From the NCBI RefSeq assembly GCF_001267885.1, contig NZ_CP012382.1, positions 3,955,001-4,019,000 of the forward strand: 64,000 nucleotides of DNA. Direction: 5' to 3'. This DNA is from Streptomyces ambofaciens ATCC 23877. Lineage in GTDB: Bacteria > Actinomycetota > Actinomycetes > Streptomycetales > Streptomycetaceae. The notes under the pieces are model-generated. The model worked only from the letters and a program-made list of their open reading frames with translations, had not been told where the DNA came from and ran no database searches. The position numbers and the translations under genes were made by a program. Positions 38,702 to 47,255 of this stretch are shown here, one piece after another (the first letter of the stretch is position 1; each line of letters starts with the position of its first letter).

Positions 38702-40201
38702 TCAGAGCGAACCTCCGGTCGGCTGCCCCGCTCCCCACCGCACCGTGGAGGCCTCGGAGTGGGCCGCGTGCCGGGCGGGGCGAGCCGCGGGGCCGAGAAC
38801 GAAGACGTCTTCCGCCCCGTCGAGTGCACCGCCCGACGGATCGTCGTCCCCCGTCCGCCGCACGGGATCCCGGTCCGGCATCAGGATGTCGCGCACGACC
38901 ATGACGCACAGGAACAGCGTTCCCAGCAGATGCACGGCGATGGCCCAGTGGTAGCCGTCCGTGGGCAAGCCCTTGTGGGCGTCACCGCTGGTCGTGTAGG
39001 CGAGGTACATCCAGATGCCCAGGAAGTACGCCACCTCGCACGTCTGCCAGATCAGGAAGTCACGCCACTTGGGCCGGGCCAGCGCGGCCAACGGCACCAG
39101 CCACAGCACGTACTGCGGTGAGTAGACCTTGTTGGTGAGGATGAACGCGGCGACGATCAGAAAGGCCAGCTGGGCGAAGCGCGGACGCCGGGGGGCGGTC
39201 AGCGTGAGCGCGGCGATGCCTCCGCAGCACAGCAGCATCAGGAGCGTGGCGAGTGTGTTGACTGTCTCGGTGCTGGGCGGGTTGTCGGAGTTGTGGACCA
39301 GGATCAGCCAGAAGGACCCGAAGTCGACACCCCGTTCCTGGCTGAACGTGTAGAACTTCGACCAGCCGTCGAAGGCGAAGAGCATGACCGGCAGATTCAC
39401 CACCAGCCAGGCGACGGCCGCTCCTCCCACGGCCTTTCCGAAGTCACGCCATTTGCCCGCGCGCCAGCACAACACGAGCAGCGGGCCGAGGATCAGGAAC
39501 GGGTAGAGCTTGGCAGCCGTGGCCAGGCCCAGCAGAACGCCGAAGGCCAGCGGACGTCCTCGGGACCACATCAGGAGGGCGGCGGACGTCAGGGCGACCG
39601 CCAGCAGGTCCCAGTTGATGGTCGCGGTCAGCGCGAGGGCGGGCGCGAGGGCGACCAGCAGTCCGTCCCAAGGGCGCCGGGTGTGCGTGCGGGTCACGCA
39701 GACGGCGATGACGGCCGCGCACGCCATGAGCATCCCGGCGTTGACCATCCAGTACCACTGCTCCTGGTCCTGGATGCTGCCGCTGCCCGGCGTGAGCCAG
39801 GACGCGGCCTCCATGAACACGCCGGTCAGCACGGGGTACTCGAGGTACTCCATGTCGCCGGGGAGCTTGTCGAAGTACGGCACGAGACCGTCGACGAACC
39901 CACGCCCCTGGTAGAGGTGCGGGATGTCCGAGTAGCACGCGTGCGTGTACTGGGAACTGGCACCGAAGAACCAGGCGCCGTTGTAACAGGGCGCCTTCTG
40001 GACCAGGCCGAGGGCGAACATGCCGATCGCCACGAGCGCGATCACCCGGACGGGCGTCCACCAGGACGTCCCCAGCAGGGCACGCCGACCGGCAGGGCCG
40101 CCGATCAGCTCACTGCCCGCCGCGGCGACCGCGTCCTCCCTGGTCGGCCGCACGGGGTCCGGCTCGTGCACGCTCGCTGGTGTCGATTCTGCACTGGGCA
40201 T
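38702..40201 (-). CDS. GT87-family (DUF2029) polyprenyl-phosphate-dependent glycosyltransferase
   Basis: A 499-residue polytopic protein with about ten hydrophobic segments. A large extracytoplasmic loop follows helix 1 and contains SDIPHLYQGRGF and GDMEYLEYPVLTG, where the acidic pair is typical of GT-C enzymes. LGLATAAKLYPFLILGPLL and FILTNKVYSPQYVLWLVPL are DUF2029 signatures. Mycobacterial relatives add mannose or arabinose to lipoglycans from polyprenyl-phosphate sugars, and the acceptor here is unknown. The ATG at 40201 has AGGATG upstream. Confidence 0.88.
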   Translation of the reverse strand: MPSAESTPASVHEPDPVRPTREDAVAAAGSELIGGPAGRRALLGTSWWTPVRVIALVAIGMFALGLVQKAPCYNGAWFFGASSQYTHACYSDIPHLYQGRGFVDGLVPYFDKLPGDMEYLEYPVLTGVFMEAASWLTPGSGSIQDQEQWYWMVNAGMLMACAAVIAVCVTRTHTRRPWDGLLVALAPALALTATINWDLLAVALTSAALLMWSRGRPLAFGVLLGLATAAKLYPFLILGPLLVLCWRAGKWRDFGKAVGGAAVAWLVVNLPVMLFAFDGWSKFYTFSQERGVDFGSFWLILVHNSDNPPSTETVNTLATLLMLLCCGGIAALTLTAPRRPRFAQLAFLIVAAFILTNKVYSPQYVLWLVPLAALARPKWRDFLIWQTCEVAYFLGIWMYLAYTTSGDAHKGLPTDGYHWAIAVHLLGTLFLCVMVVRDILMPDRDPVRRTGDDDPSGGALDGAEDVFVLGPAARPARHAAHSEASTVRWGAGQPTGGSL

Positions 40202-40272
40202 GGGGCACATCCTGCCGTACGTACCCGGCCATACGCCGGGGCCGCCGCACCCCGTTGGATGCGGCGGCCCCT

Positions 40273-40286
40273 GTTTCACGTGAAAC
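40273..40286. promoter_or_regulatory. parS: parS site (exact), first of a close pair
   Basis: GTTTCACGTGAAAC between the PBP and GT87 genes, 22 bp (two helical turns) from the next site. Confidence 0.95.
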
Positions 40287-40294
40287 TTGCGGGT

Positions 40295-40308
40295 GTTTCA
40301 CGTGAAAC
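40295..40308. promoter_or_regulatory. parS: parS site (exact), second of a close pair
   Basis: GTTTCACGTGAAAC inside a 22-bp perfect palindrome (40291-40312, GGGT/ACCC arms). Confidence 0.95.
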
Positions 40309-40331
40309 ACCCATGCCGGACGTTCCGACAG

Positions 40332-43025
40332 CTATCCCTCCTGGCCGGCGATGAAGCCACCGCCTCCGTTCTGATTTCCTCTGGTGTCTTCCTCTTCCCC
40401 TGACCCGCTGGGCGACGGCGAGGGTGACGGACTGACGTCCGAGCCACCGTTCTCATTGCCGCTGTTGTCGTTGCCGCTGTTGTCGCCGTCCTCGCAGTTC
40501 CACTCGAAGACGCCACAGGTGTCACTCGGCGAGGGGGAGGGGGTGGTTTCGGACTCACTGGGCGACGGCGTCGGCGACGGGCTCGTCTTCTCCTCCGTCT
40601 CGGAGGGCGAGGGGGACGGGCTCGGCGGCGGGGTGTCGTTGATGACCTCACCGATGGGCTCGGGCTTCGGGAACTTCTCCTTCGGCTTCCCCTTCAGCGC
40701 GTCCGACATGTAGTCCTGCCAGATCACCGACGGGAACGAAGCACCGTGGATCTCCTCCTCGCCGCCCGTTCCGTACATCTCCAGGAACTTGCGGTCCTTG
40801 AGGGTTTCGTCATCCGGGTAGCGGAACATGCTGATCGCGGTCGACAGCTGCGGGGTGTAGCCGACGAACCAGGCGGACTTGTTTCCGTCCGTGGTGCCGG
40901 TCTTACCGGCCACCTCGCGGCCGGGCAGCTGGGCGTTGGTTCCCGTGCCGTCCTCGACGACGGTCTTCAGGACGTCCGTGACGTTGTCCGCCACCTTCGC
41001 GGTGAACGCCTGCTTCGACGTGACCTTGTGCGTGTAGATCGGGCCCTTCTTCGTCACCTTGGTGACGGAGAACGGCTCGCGCTGCTTGCCGCTCGCCGCG
41101 AAGGTGGCGTACGAACCCGCCATGCGGATGGCACTCGGGTCCGACACACCGATGGAGAACGACGGGTAGCCGGCCCCTGCCAGGCTGCTCTCCAGCAGCC
41201 CCGCGTCGACGGCTGCCTCCTTCACCTTGTCCAGTCCGACGTCCATGCCGAGCTGCACGAAGGCGGAGTTCACCGACTGGCGCATGGCCTCACGAAGATC
41301 GATCTTGTACGAGGGCGGCTCGCCGACCGACTCCTTGCCGTCGTTCTCCTGGCGCCACTGCTCGCCCTTCTCGTTCTGCCAGATCGACCCGTCGTAGTTG
41401 TTGATCTTCAGGTTGTTCTTGCCGCTGTAGAGACTCTTCGGCGAGACGACGGTGCGCTCGTCCTGGGCCTGGTTCTCACCGAGCTCAGGATCGCGCACAC
41501 CCCACTTCATCGCGGCCGCGAGCACGTAGGGCTTGAACGTCGAACCGACCTGCGCACCGGTCACGTCGGCGTTGTTGGTGAAGTGCTTGGTCGCGTCCTC
41601 GCCGCCGTAGATGGCCTCGATGGCCCCGGTCTCGGGGTTGACGGACGCCCCGCCGAACTGAACGTGGGTGTCCTCCTCGGGCCTCTTCTTGGGGTCGATG
41701 TTCTTCTTGTAGACGTTCTCGACCGCGGTTTCGAGCTCCTCGACCTTCTTCTTGTCGAAGGTCGTGTAGATCGAGTAGCCGCCCTTCTCCAGCTGCTGCT
41801 CCGTCACGCCGGCGTTCTTGATCACGGAGGACTTGGCGAGCCGGACGAGATAGCCGATCTGGCCGCCCAGCTGCGTGTTCGACTGCGGGTTCTGCACCTT
41901 GGGGAGCTCGGTGTACTGGGCCCGCTTCTCCTGGCTCAGGTGTCCGTACTCGACCATCTTGTCGAGCGTGTCCTGCATCTGCCGCTGCGCCCGGTCACTG
42001 TTGGCCTCGGCGGTCGCGTTCACCGGGTCGATCGACGGCGAGCCGGCCGGGTCGTAGTACGTGGCGCCCTTGAGCACCGCGGACAGGAAGGCGCACTGGC
42101 CCGGGTTGAGGTCGACGGCGTCCACGTTGAAGTAGGCCCGGGAGGCCGCCTGGATGCCGTAGGCGCCGCGTCCGTAGTAGGCGGAGTTCAGGTAGCCCTC
42201 GAGGATCTTGTCCTTGGGCTCCTCGGCGCCGACCTTGATCGATACGAAGATCTCCTTGACCTTGCGGGAGATCGTCTGCGACTGGTCGTTCAGCATCGCG
42301 TTCTTCACGTACTGCTGGGTGATCGTGGAACCACCCTGCGTCTCGCCTCCCCTGGCCATGTTGAACACGGCGCGGGCGATGCCCTTGGGGTCGATGCCGC
42401 TGTCGGAGTAGAAGGTCTTGTTCTCCTGGGAGATGACCGCGTTGCGCATCTCCATGGGGATCTGCGCGAGATCCACGCTCTGGCGGTTCAGCTCACCGCC
42501 CGTCGCGACCATCTGGCTGCCGTCGGCCCAGTAGTAGACGTTGTTCTGCGCCGTGGCGGCCTTGTCCGGCTCGGGGATGCCCACCATGGCGTAGGCGATG
42601 CCCGCCGCGGCCACCATGGTGCCGAAGAAGCCGATGCACACCCCGGAGACGAGCTTCCAGGAGGGCACCCAGCGACGCCAGCCGTCCCTGTCGAAGCGCG
42701 GGTAGTCGATCATCCGCTTCCTGCCGGACGCGGCCGCACGCCGGCCGGCCGCCCCACCCGCGCCGACGGCGGCGGCACGTCGGCCTCCGCGGCCCGGCTC
42801 GGCCGCTCTGCGGCGACCGCCTCCATTGCGCTGTGCCGCACGCCGGGCCTCGGCACGGCTGCCGTACGGACGCTCCTCGCTCTCCGGACCGTACGAGCCG
42901 GACGGAGACCCTGTGGCGCCTCGCGGTGCCGCACGGCGGCCGGAGGACGAGCCGGACTGGCCGCGTCGGGCCGCGGCACGTCCGCCTCCCTGCGGCTGCG
43001 GCGGTTTGCGACGGTGCTCGCTCAT
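40332..43025 (-). CDS. Class A penicillin-binding protein (bifunctional transglycosylase/transpeptidase)
   Basis: An 897-residue PBP1-type enzyme. A basic, low-complexity cytoplasmic tail of about 115 residues is followed by one membrane helix near residues 120-145. The GT51 domain has VISQENKTFYSDSGID and GGSTITQQYVKN. The transpeptidase has SxxK in GSTFKPYV near residue 492, SxN in SVNSAF and KTG in AGKTGTTDGNKSAW near residue 705. The last 110 residues are a disordered Pro/Ser/Glu and Asn/Gly tail. It polymerises and cross-links peptidoglycan. The ATG at 43025 was chosen over upstream options because GAGGAG lies nearby. Confidence 0.94.
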   Translation of the reverse strand: MSEHRRKPPQPQGGGRAAARRGQSGSSSGRRAAPRGATGSPSGSYGPESEERPYGSRAEARRAAQRNGGGRRRAAEPGRGGRRAAAVGAGGAAGRRAAASGRKRMIDYPRFDRDGWRRWVPSWKLVSGVCIGFFGTMVAAAGIAYAMVGIPEPDKAATAQNNVYYWADGSQMVATGGELNRQSVDLAQIPMEMRNAVISQENKTFYSDSGIDPKGIARAVFNMARGGETQGGSTITQQYVKNAMLNDQSQTISRKVKEIFVSIKVGAEEPKDKILEGYLNSAYYGRGAYGIQAASRAYFNVDAVDLNPGQCAFLSAVLKGATYYDPAGSPSIDPVNATAEANSDRAQRQMQDTLDKMVEYGHLSQEKRAQYTELPKVQNPQSNTQLGGQIGYLVRLAKSSVIKNAGVTEQQLEKGGYSIYTTFDKKKVEELETAVENVYKKNIDPKKRPEEDTHVQFGGASVNPETGAIEAIYGGEDATKHFTNNADVTGAQVGSTFKPYVLAAAMKWGVRDPELGENQAQDERTVVSPKSLYSGKNNLKINNYDGSIWQNEKGEQWRQENDGKESVGEPPSYKIDLREAMRQSVNSAFVQLGMDVGLDKVKEAAVDAGLLESSLAGAGYPSFSIGVSDPSAIRMAGSYATFAASGKQREPFSVTKVTKKGPIYTHKVTSKQAFTAKVADNVTDVLKTVVEDGTGTNAQLPGREVAGKTGTTDGNKSAWFVGYTPQLSTAISMFRYPDDETLKDRKFLEMYGTGGEEEIHGASFPSVIWQDYMSDALKGKPKEKFPKPEPIGEVINDTPPPSPSPSPSETEEKTSPSPTPSPSESETTPSPSPSDTCGVFEWNCEDGDNSGNDNSGNENGGSDVSPSPSPSPSGSGEEEDTRGNQNGGGGFIAGQEG

Positions 43026-43295
43026 CGAACGACTACTCCTCGGGCAGGCGCACCTTACGCGCGCCTGGTAAAGGCGGCTGGTTTCCGGTCCCCCCGAAGT
43101 ACGGATGCGGTCCCTTCCGCATTCACCCGTACTGCACCGGGGACAAGGACGCCCCCAGGCGTCACTCGGTTCCCGGTGGTCTGCATGGCGCACAGACTAC
43201 GCACCGTCAAAACCCCCGAGACTCGAAGTTCACCTCAAATCAGGCAACTTGCTCTCCCTGAATCCCTGATGTGATCCCGTTCACCATTCCGCCTC

Positions 43296-43324
43296 TTGTC
43301 GCGCGCGGAAGCTCGTTCTATCGT
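43296..43324 (+). promoter_or_regulatory. Candidate padR promoter
   Basis: TTGTCG (43296-43301) and TATCGT (43319-43324) are 17 bp apart. The padR operator begins three bases downstream, across the expected start point. Confidence 0.55.
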
Positions 43325-43327
43325 GCA

Positions 43328-43348
43328 GATGTATCGAGTCGATACATC
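43328..43348. promoter_or_regulatory. PadR operator, 21-bp perfect palindrome
   Basis: GATGTATCGA, one G, then the exact complement TCGATACATC form a 10-1-10 palindrome 31 bp before the padR start. PadR-family sites commonly have ATGT...ACAT ends, as here. The position over the transcription start implies autorepression. Confidence 0.8.
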
Positions 43349-43378
43349 ACCGCGGCATAAGGGCGAGAGGAGGCGACG

Positions 43379-44056
43379 ATGAGCCGACGTTCCGGCATCC
43401 TCGAGTTCGCCGTACTCGGCCTGCTCCGCGAGTCCCCGATGCACGGCTATGAGCTGCGCAAACGGCTCAACACGTCACTGGGTGTGTTCCGGGCGTTCAG
43501 CTACGGGACGCTCTACCCCTGCCTCAAGACGCTGGTCGCCAACGGCTGGTTGATCGAGGAACCGGGGAACGTCGGCGAGGCCGCCGCCTCCCTCACGGGA
43601 CGCCGCGCCAAGATCGTCTACCGGTTGACGGCCGACGGTAAGGAACACTTCGAGCAGCTCCTCTCCCAGACCGGCCCGGACGCGTACGAGGACGAGACCT
43701 TCGCCGCTCGCTTCGCGTTCTTCGGGCAGACGTCGCGCGACGTACGCATGCGCGTGCTCGAGGGCCGGCGCAGCCGGCTGGAGGAGCGCCTGGAGAAGAT
43801 GAGCGCCTCCCTGGCGCGCACCCGGGAGCGACTCGACGACTACACGCTTGAGCTCCAGCGCCACGGAATGGAGTCCGTGGAGCGCGAGGTGCGCTGGCTG
43901 AACGAGCTCATCGAGAGCGAGCGGGCGGGGCGGGACCTGCGGGGTTCCGCTGCGGAGGGGACCGCTCAACAGGACACGACATCTGGAGCGACGGGCGGCC
44001 TGCCCCGGCCGGGGGACGACCCCCGGCCGGATACGCCCGGCGACACCGCCACGTGA
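43379..44056 (+). CDS. PadR-family transcriptional regulator
   Basis: A 225-residue regulator. The N-terminal winged HTH reads [20 protein letters not shown] then [20 protein letters not shown] and [20 protein letters not shown]-terminal coiled-coil dimerisation region ([20 protein letters not shown]) and an unstructured tail follow. The gene ends 44 bp before ino1. S. coelicolor has the same padR-ino1 pair, so control of inositol-phosphate synthesis is plausible but not shown by sequence. Confidence 0.9.
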   Translation: MSRRSGILEFAVLGLLRESPMHGYELRKRLNTSLGVFRAFSYGTLYPCLKTLVANGWLIEEPGNVGEAAASLTGRRAKIVYRLTADGKEHFEQLLSQTGPDAYEDETFAARFAFFGQTSRDVRMRVLEGRRSRLEERLEKMSASLARTRERLDDYTLELQRHGMESVEREVRWLNELIESERAGRDLRGSAAEGTAQQDTTSGATGGLPRPGDDPRPDTPGDTAT

Positions 44057-44100
44057 GCGCCCAGTCAGGGCCTCACTCGTACACACAGGGAGCAACCGGA

Positions 44101-45183
44101 ATGGGTTCGGTTCGCGTAGCCATCGTCGGTGTGGGCAACTGCGCCGCATCGCTGGTGCAGGGCGTCGAGTACTACAAGGACGCCGACCCGGCGGCCAAGG
44201 TCCCGGGCCTGATGCACGTCCAGTTCGGCGACTACCACGTCCGTGACATCGAGTTCGTCGCCGCCTTCGACGTGGACGCCAAGAAGGTCGGCCTGGACCT
44301 CGCGGACGCCATCGGCGCCTCCGAGAACAACACCATCAAGATCTGCGACGTGCCCAACAGCGGCGTCCAGGTCCAGCGCGGCCACACCCTGGACGGTCTC
44401 GGCAAGTACTACCGCGAGACCATCGAGGAGTCCGCCGAGGAGCCGGCCGACATCGTCAAGGTCCTCAAGGACAAGCAGGTCGACGTCCTGGTCTGCTACC
44501 TGCCCGTCGGTTCCGAGGACGCGGCGAAGTACTACGCCCAGTGCGCCATCGACGCCAAGGTCGCCTTCGTCAACGCCCTCCCGGTCTTCATCGCCGGCAC
44601 CAAGGAGTGGGCGGACAAGTTCACCGAGGCCGGTGTCCCGATCGTCGGTGACGACATCAAGTCGCAGGTCGGCGCCACCATCACGCACCGCGTCATGGCG
44701 AAGCTGTTCGAGGACCGGGGTGTCATCCTGGACCGCACGATGCAGCTGAACGTCGGCGGCAACATGGACTTCAAGAACATGCTCGAGCGTGACCGCCTCG
44801 AGTCGAAGAAGATCTCCAAGACGCAGGCCGTCACCTCCCAGATCCCCGACCGGGACATGGGCGAGAAGAACGTCCACATCGGCCCGTCCGACTACGTGGC
44901 CTGGCTGGACGACCGCAAGTGGGCCTACGTCCGCCTGGAGGGTCGTGCCTTCGGTGACGTCCCGCTGAACCTGGAGTACAAGCTCGAGGTCTGGGACTCC
45001 CCGAACTCGGCCGGTGTCATCATCGACGCCCTGCGCGCCGCGAAGATCGCCAAGGACCGCGGCATCGGTGGCCCGATCCTGTCGGCGTCGAGCTACTTCA
45101 TGAAGTCCCCGCCGGTCCAGTACTTCGACGACGAGGCCCGCACCAACGTCGAGAAGTTCATCGCCGGCGAGGTCGAGCGCTGA
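44101..45183 (+). CDS. ino1: Myo-inositol-1-phosphate synthase
   Basis: A 360-residue enzyme that converts glucose-6-phosphate to inositol-3-phosphate with bound NAD+. It feeds phosphatidylinositol and mycothiol synthesis. The Rossmann motif [14 protein letters not shown] is at residues 7-20, and [20 protein letters not shown] is the conserved active-site segment, with further catalytic lysines after it. The ATG at 44101 was chosen because AGGGAGC lies upstream and the Rossmann strand starts at once. A strong terminator follows. Confidence 0.95.
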   Translation: MGSVRVAIVGVGNCAASLVQGVEYYKDADPAAKVPGLMHVQFGDYHVRDIEFVAAFDVDAKKVGLDLADAIGASENNTIKICDVPNSGVQVQRGHTLDGLGKYYRETIEESAEEPADIVKVLKDKQVDVLVCYLPVGSEDAAKYYAQCAIDAKVAFVNALPVFIAGTKEWADKFTEAGVPIVGDDIKSQVGATITHRVMAKLFEDRGVILDRTMQLNVGGNMDFKNMLERDRLESKKISKTQAVTSQIPDRDMGEKNVHIGPSDYVAWLDDRKWAYVRLEGRAFGDVPLNLEYKLEVWDSPNSAGVIIDALRAAKIAKDRGIGGPILSASSYFMKSPPVQYFDDEARTNVEKFIAGEVER

Positions 45184-45206
45184 CAAGCGCGGACTGAGTC
45201 CGTCGG

Positions 45207-45236
45207 AGGTCCCCGGGTCGCATGACCCGGGGACCT
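45207..45236 (+). terminator. Terminator after ino1
   Basis: AGGTCCCCGGGTC pairs perfectly with its complement across a GCAT loop and is followed by TTTCC. It begins 23 bp after the ino1 stop. Confidence 0.9.
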
Positions 45237-45260
45237 TTCCCGTATGTGAGGCTGTGCACC

Positions 45261-46523
45261 ATGGCCGTCGTCCGTGACCTGCGCGTCCTGCTGCGCCTGA
45301 AGGGCTTCCGGCGTCTGCTCGCCGTGCGCCTGCTCTCCCAGGGTGCCGACGGCGTCTACCAGGTCGCGCTCGCCACTTACGTCGTCTTCTCACCGGAGAA
45401 GCAGACCTCGGCCGCCGGGATCGCCTCCGCGATGGCGGTCCTGCTCCTTCCGTACTCCCTGGTGGGCCCCTTCGCCGGTGTCCTGCTGGACCGCTGGCGC
45501 CGCCGCCAGGTCTTTCTGTACGGCAACCTGCTGCGCGCCGTGCTGGCGGCGGTGACGGCCCTGCTGATGATCGTCTCCGTCCCCGACTGGCTCTTCTACG
45601 TCTCCGCCCTCTGCGTCACGGCCGTCAACCGCTTCGTCCTCGCGGGTCTGTCCGCGGCGCTGCCGCGCGTGGTCGACGCGGAGCGCCTGGTCATCGCCAA
45701 CTCGCTCTCCCCGACCGCCGGCACCCTCGCCGCGACGGCCGGCGGCGGCCTCGCCTTCGTCGTACGCCTCGTGGTCGCGGACTCCGATGCCGCCGTGGTG
45801 CTGCTCGGGGCCGCCCTGTACCTGTGCGGGGCACTGGCGTCGCTGCGCATCGCCGTGGAGCTGCTGGGTCCGGACCCCGAGCACGTGCCTCCACGCCTGG
45901 CATCGGCCCTGGCCGGTACCGCGCGCGACCTGGTGGCCGGCGTACGGCATCTCGCCGCGCCGGCTCGGCGGGAGGCGGCCTGGTCGCTCGCGGGCATGAC
46001 GCTGATGCGGTTCTGCTACGGCGCCCTGCTGGTCATGCTGCTCATGCTGTGCCGGTACGCCCTGACCTCGACCACGGACGAGGGGCTCGCCCTGCTGGGG
46101 CTGGCGCTGGGCGTCTCCGGCGCGGGCTTCTTCGCGGCCGCGGTGATCACCCCGTGGGCGGCGGGCCGGCTCGGGCCGGGCCGCTGGATGGCCGTGTGCG
46201 CGGGGGCGGCCACGGTGCTGGTACCGGCGCTCGGCCTGCCGTTCGCCACCGCGCCGCTGCTGGTCGCGGCGTTCGTGCTGGGCCTGACGACGCAGGGAGC
46301 GAAGATCGCGACCGACACGGTCGTGCAGTCCTCGGTCGAGGACGCCTTCCGTGGCCGGATCTTCTCCGTCTACGACGTGCTGTTCAACGTCGCCTTCGTC
46401 GGCGCCGCCGGCGTGGCCGCCCTGATACTGCCGCCGGACGGCCGTTCCGTGACGCTGGTCGTGACAGTGACCGCGGTCTACGGAGCGGTTGCGGCGGCTA
46501 TGACCTGGTTTGAACGGCAGTAA
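45261..46523 (+). CDS. MFS transporter of unknown substrate
   Basis: A 420-residue protein with about twelve hydrophobic segments. It starts MAVVRDLRVLLRLKGFRRLL and contains LPYSLVGPFAGVLLDRWRRR, the MFS motif A loop. SVEDAFRGRIFSVYDVLFNV in the second half is typical of a conserved Streptomyces MFS branch near ino1. The ATG at 45261 has no clear Shine-Dalgarno. Confidence 0.85.
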   Translation: MAVVRDLRVLLRLKGFRRLLAVRLLSQGADGVYQVALATYVVFSPEKQTSAAGIASAMAVLLLPYSLVGPFAGVLLDRWRRRQVFLYGNLLRAVLAAVTALLMIVSVPDWLFYVSALCVTAVNRFVLAGLSAALPRVVDAERLVIANSLSPTAGTLAATAGGGLAFVVRLVVADSDAAVVLLGAALYLCGALASLRIAVELLGPDPEHVPPRLASALAGTARDLVAGVRHLAAPARREAAWSLAGMTLMRFCYGALLVMLLMLCRYALTSTTDEGLALLGLALGVSGAGFFAAAVITPWAAGRLGPGRWMAVCAGAATVLVPALGLPFATAPLLVAAFVLGLTTQGAKIATDTVVQSSVEDAFRGRIFSVYDVLFNVAFVGAAGVAALILPPDGRSVTLVVTVTAVYGAVAAAMTWFERQ

Positions 46524-46646
46524 GTGTCACATCAGTGCCACGAAGCCTCGACGGGCTACAGAGATGTCAGTGCGGACCGATAACTTACGTGGGTCTTATT
46601 CGCGTCATGTTCGCGACACGCACCTATGTTTCAGGGGGACCCCCAA

Positions 46647-47153
46647 GTGACTACTCCGCCGTCCCAGGGCAATCCGTTCGCGCAAGGCCAGCCGCAGGCT
46701 CCGCAGCAGCCGCAGGGGCAGAACCCCTACGCCCAGGGACAGCCGGGCTTCCCTCAGCAGGCAGGCCAGCCCGGATTCCCCCAGCAGGGTGCGCCGTTCG
46801 CACCGGTCCCGCCGCAGCCGGCCCGTCGCAAGCCGAGCTTCAAGACGATCAAGAACATCGTCATCGCCGTCATCGTCGTGTGCGTGGCGGTCGGCGGCTA
46901 CATCGCCAGCCGGGACGACGCCGACCAGGCCGGCGTGGGTGACTGCCTGAAGTCCGCCTCGTCCTCCTCGGACCGCATGGAGGTCGTGGACTGTACGTCC
47001 ACGGACGCCGAGGCGAAGGTCCTCAAGAAGATCAAGGGGCACTACTCCCAGATCACCGCCGAGTCCGCATGCCGACCGGTCGAAGGCGCCACGGGCTTCT
47101 ACGCGGAGACGGGCGACGGCGAAGAGTTCCTCCTCTGCCTCGGTGACGTCTGA
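46647..47153 (+). CDS. LppU/SCO3897-family membrane-anchored protein
   Basis: A 168-residue protein. A Pro/Gln/Gly-rich cytoplasmic tail is followed by a membrane helix (IVIAVIVVCVAVGGYIAS, residues 68-88) and a small outer domain with four Cys (GDCLKSAS, VVDCTS, ESACRP, LLCLGDV), probably two disulfides. The family is conserved in Streptomyces without a known function. The GTG at 46647 was preferred because AGGGGGA precedes it. An upstream ATG at 46626 would add seven residues. Confidence 0.82.
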   Translation: MTTPPSQGNPFAQGQPQAPQQPQGQNPYAQGQPGFPQQAGQPGFPQQGAPFAPVPPQPARRKPSFKTIKNIVIAVIVVCVAVGGYIASRDDADQAGVGDCLKSASSSSDRMEVVDCTSTDAEAKVLKKIKGHYSQITAESACRPVEGATGFYAETGDGEEFLLCLGDV

Positions 47154-47168
47154 TCCGACCTGTCACAG

Positions 47169-47208
47169 GCGTAGGGGCGGTGTTTCACGTGAAACACCGC
47201 CCCTACGC
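47169..47208. terminator. 40-bp perfect palindrome with parS at its centre
   Basis: GCGTAGGGGCGGT and its exact complement flank a parS, directly after the LppU-family stop codon and before the convergent cca end. It is likely to act as a transcription terminator as well. Confidence 0.7.
47182..47195. promoter_or_regulatory. parS: parS site (exact)
   Basis: GTTTCACGTGAAAC at the apex of the 40-bp palindrome. Confidence 0.95.
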
Positions 47209-47220
47209 ATGCTCAGCCTC

Positions 47221-47250
47221 GCGGTCGTGTTTCACGTGAAACACGACCGC
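47221..47250. terminator. 30-bp perfect palindrome with parS at its centre
   Basis: GCGGTCGT and its complement flank a second parS, ending five bases before the cca stop codon. It is a likely terminator for cca. Confidence 0.65.
47229..47242. promoter_or_regulatory. parS: parS site (exact)
   Basis: GTTTCACGTGAAAC, 47 bp from the preceding site. Confidence 0.95.
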
Positions 47251-47255
47251 ACGGC

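Larger units (their letters stand above)
43026..43378. other. Divergent intergenic region between the PBP and padR genes
   Basis: About 350 bp with no convincing gene. It holds a bulged hairpin at 43099-43132 (GTACGG-ATGCGG arms) in the PBP leader, and at its right end the padR promoter and operator. Nothing else was recognised. Confidence 0.55.
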
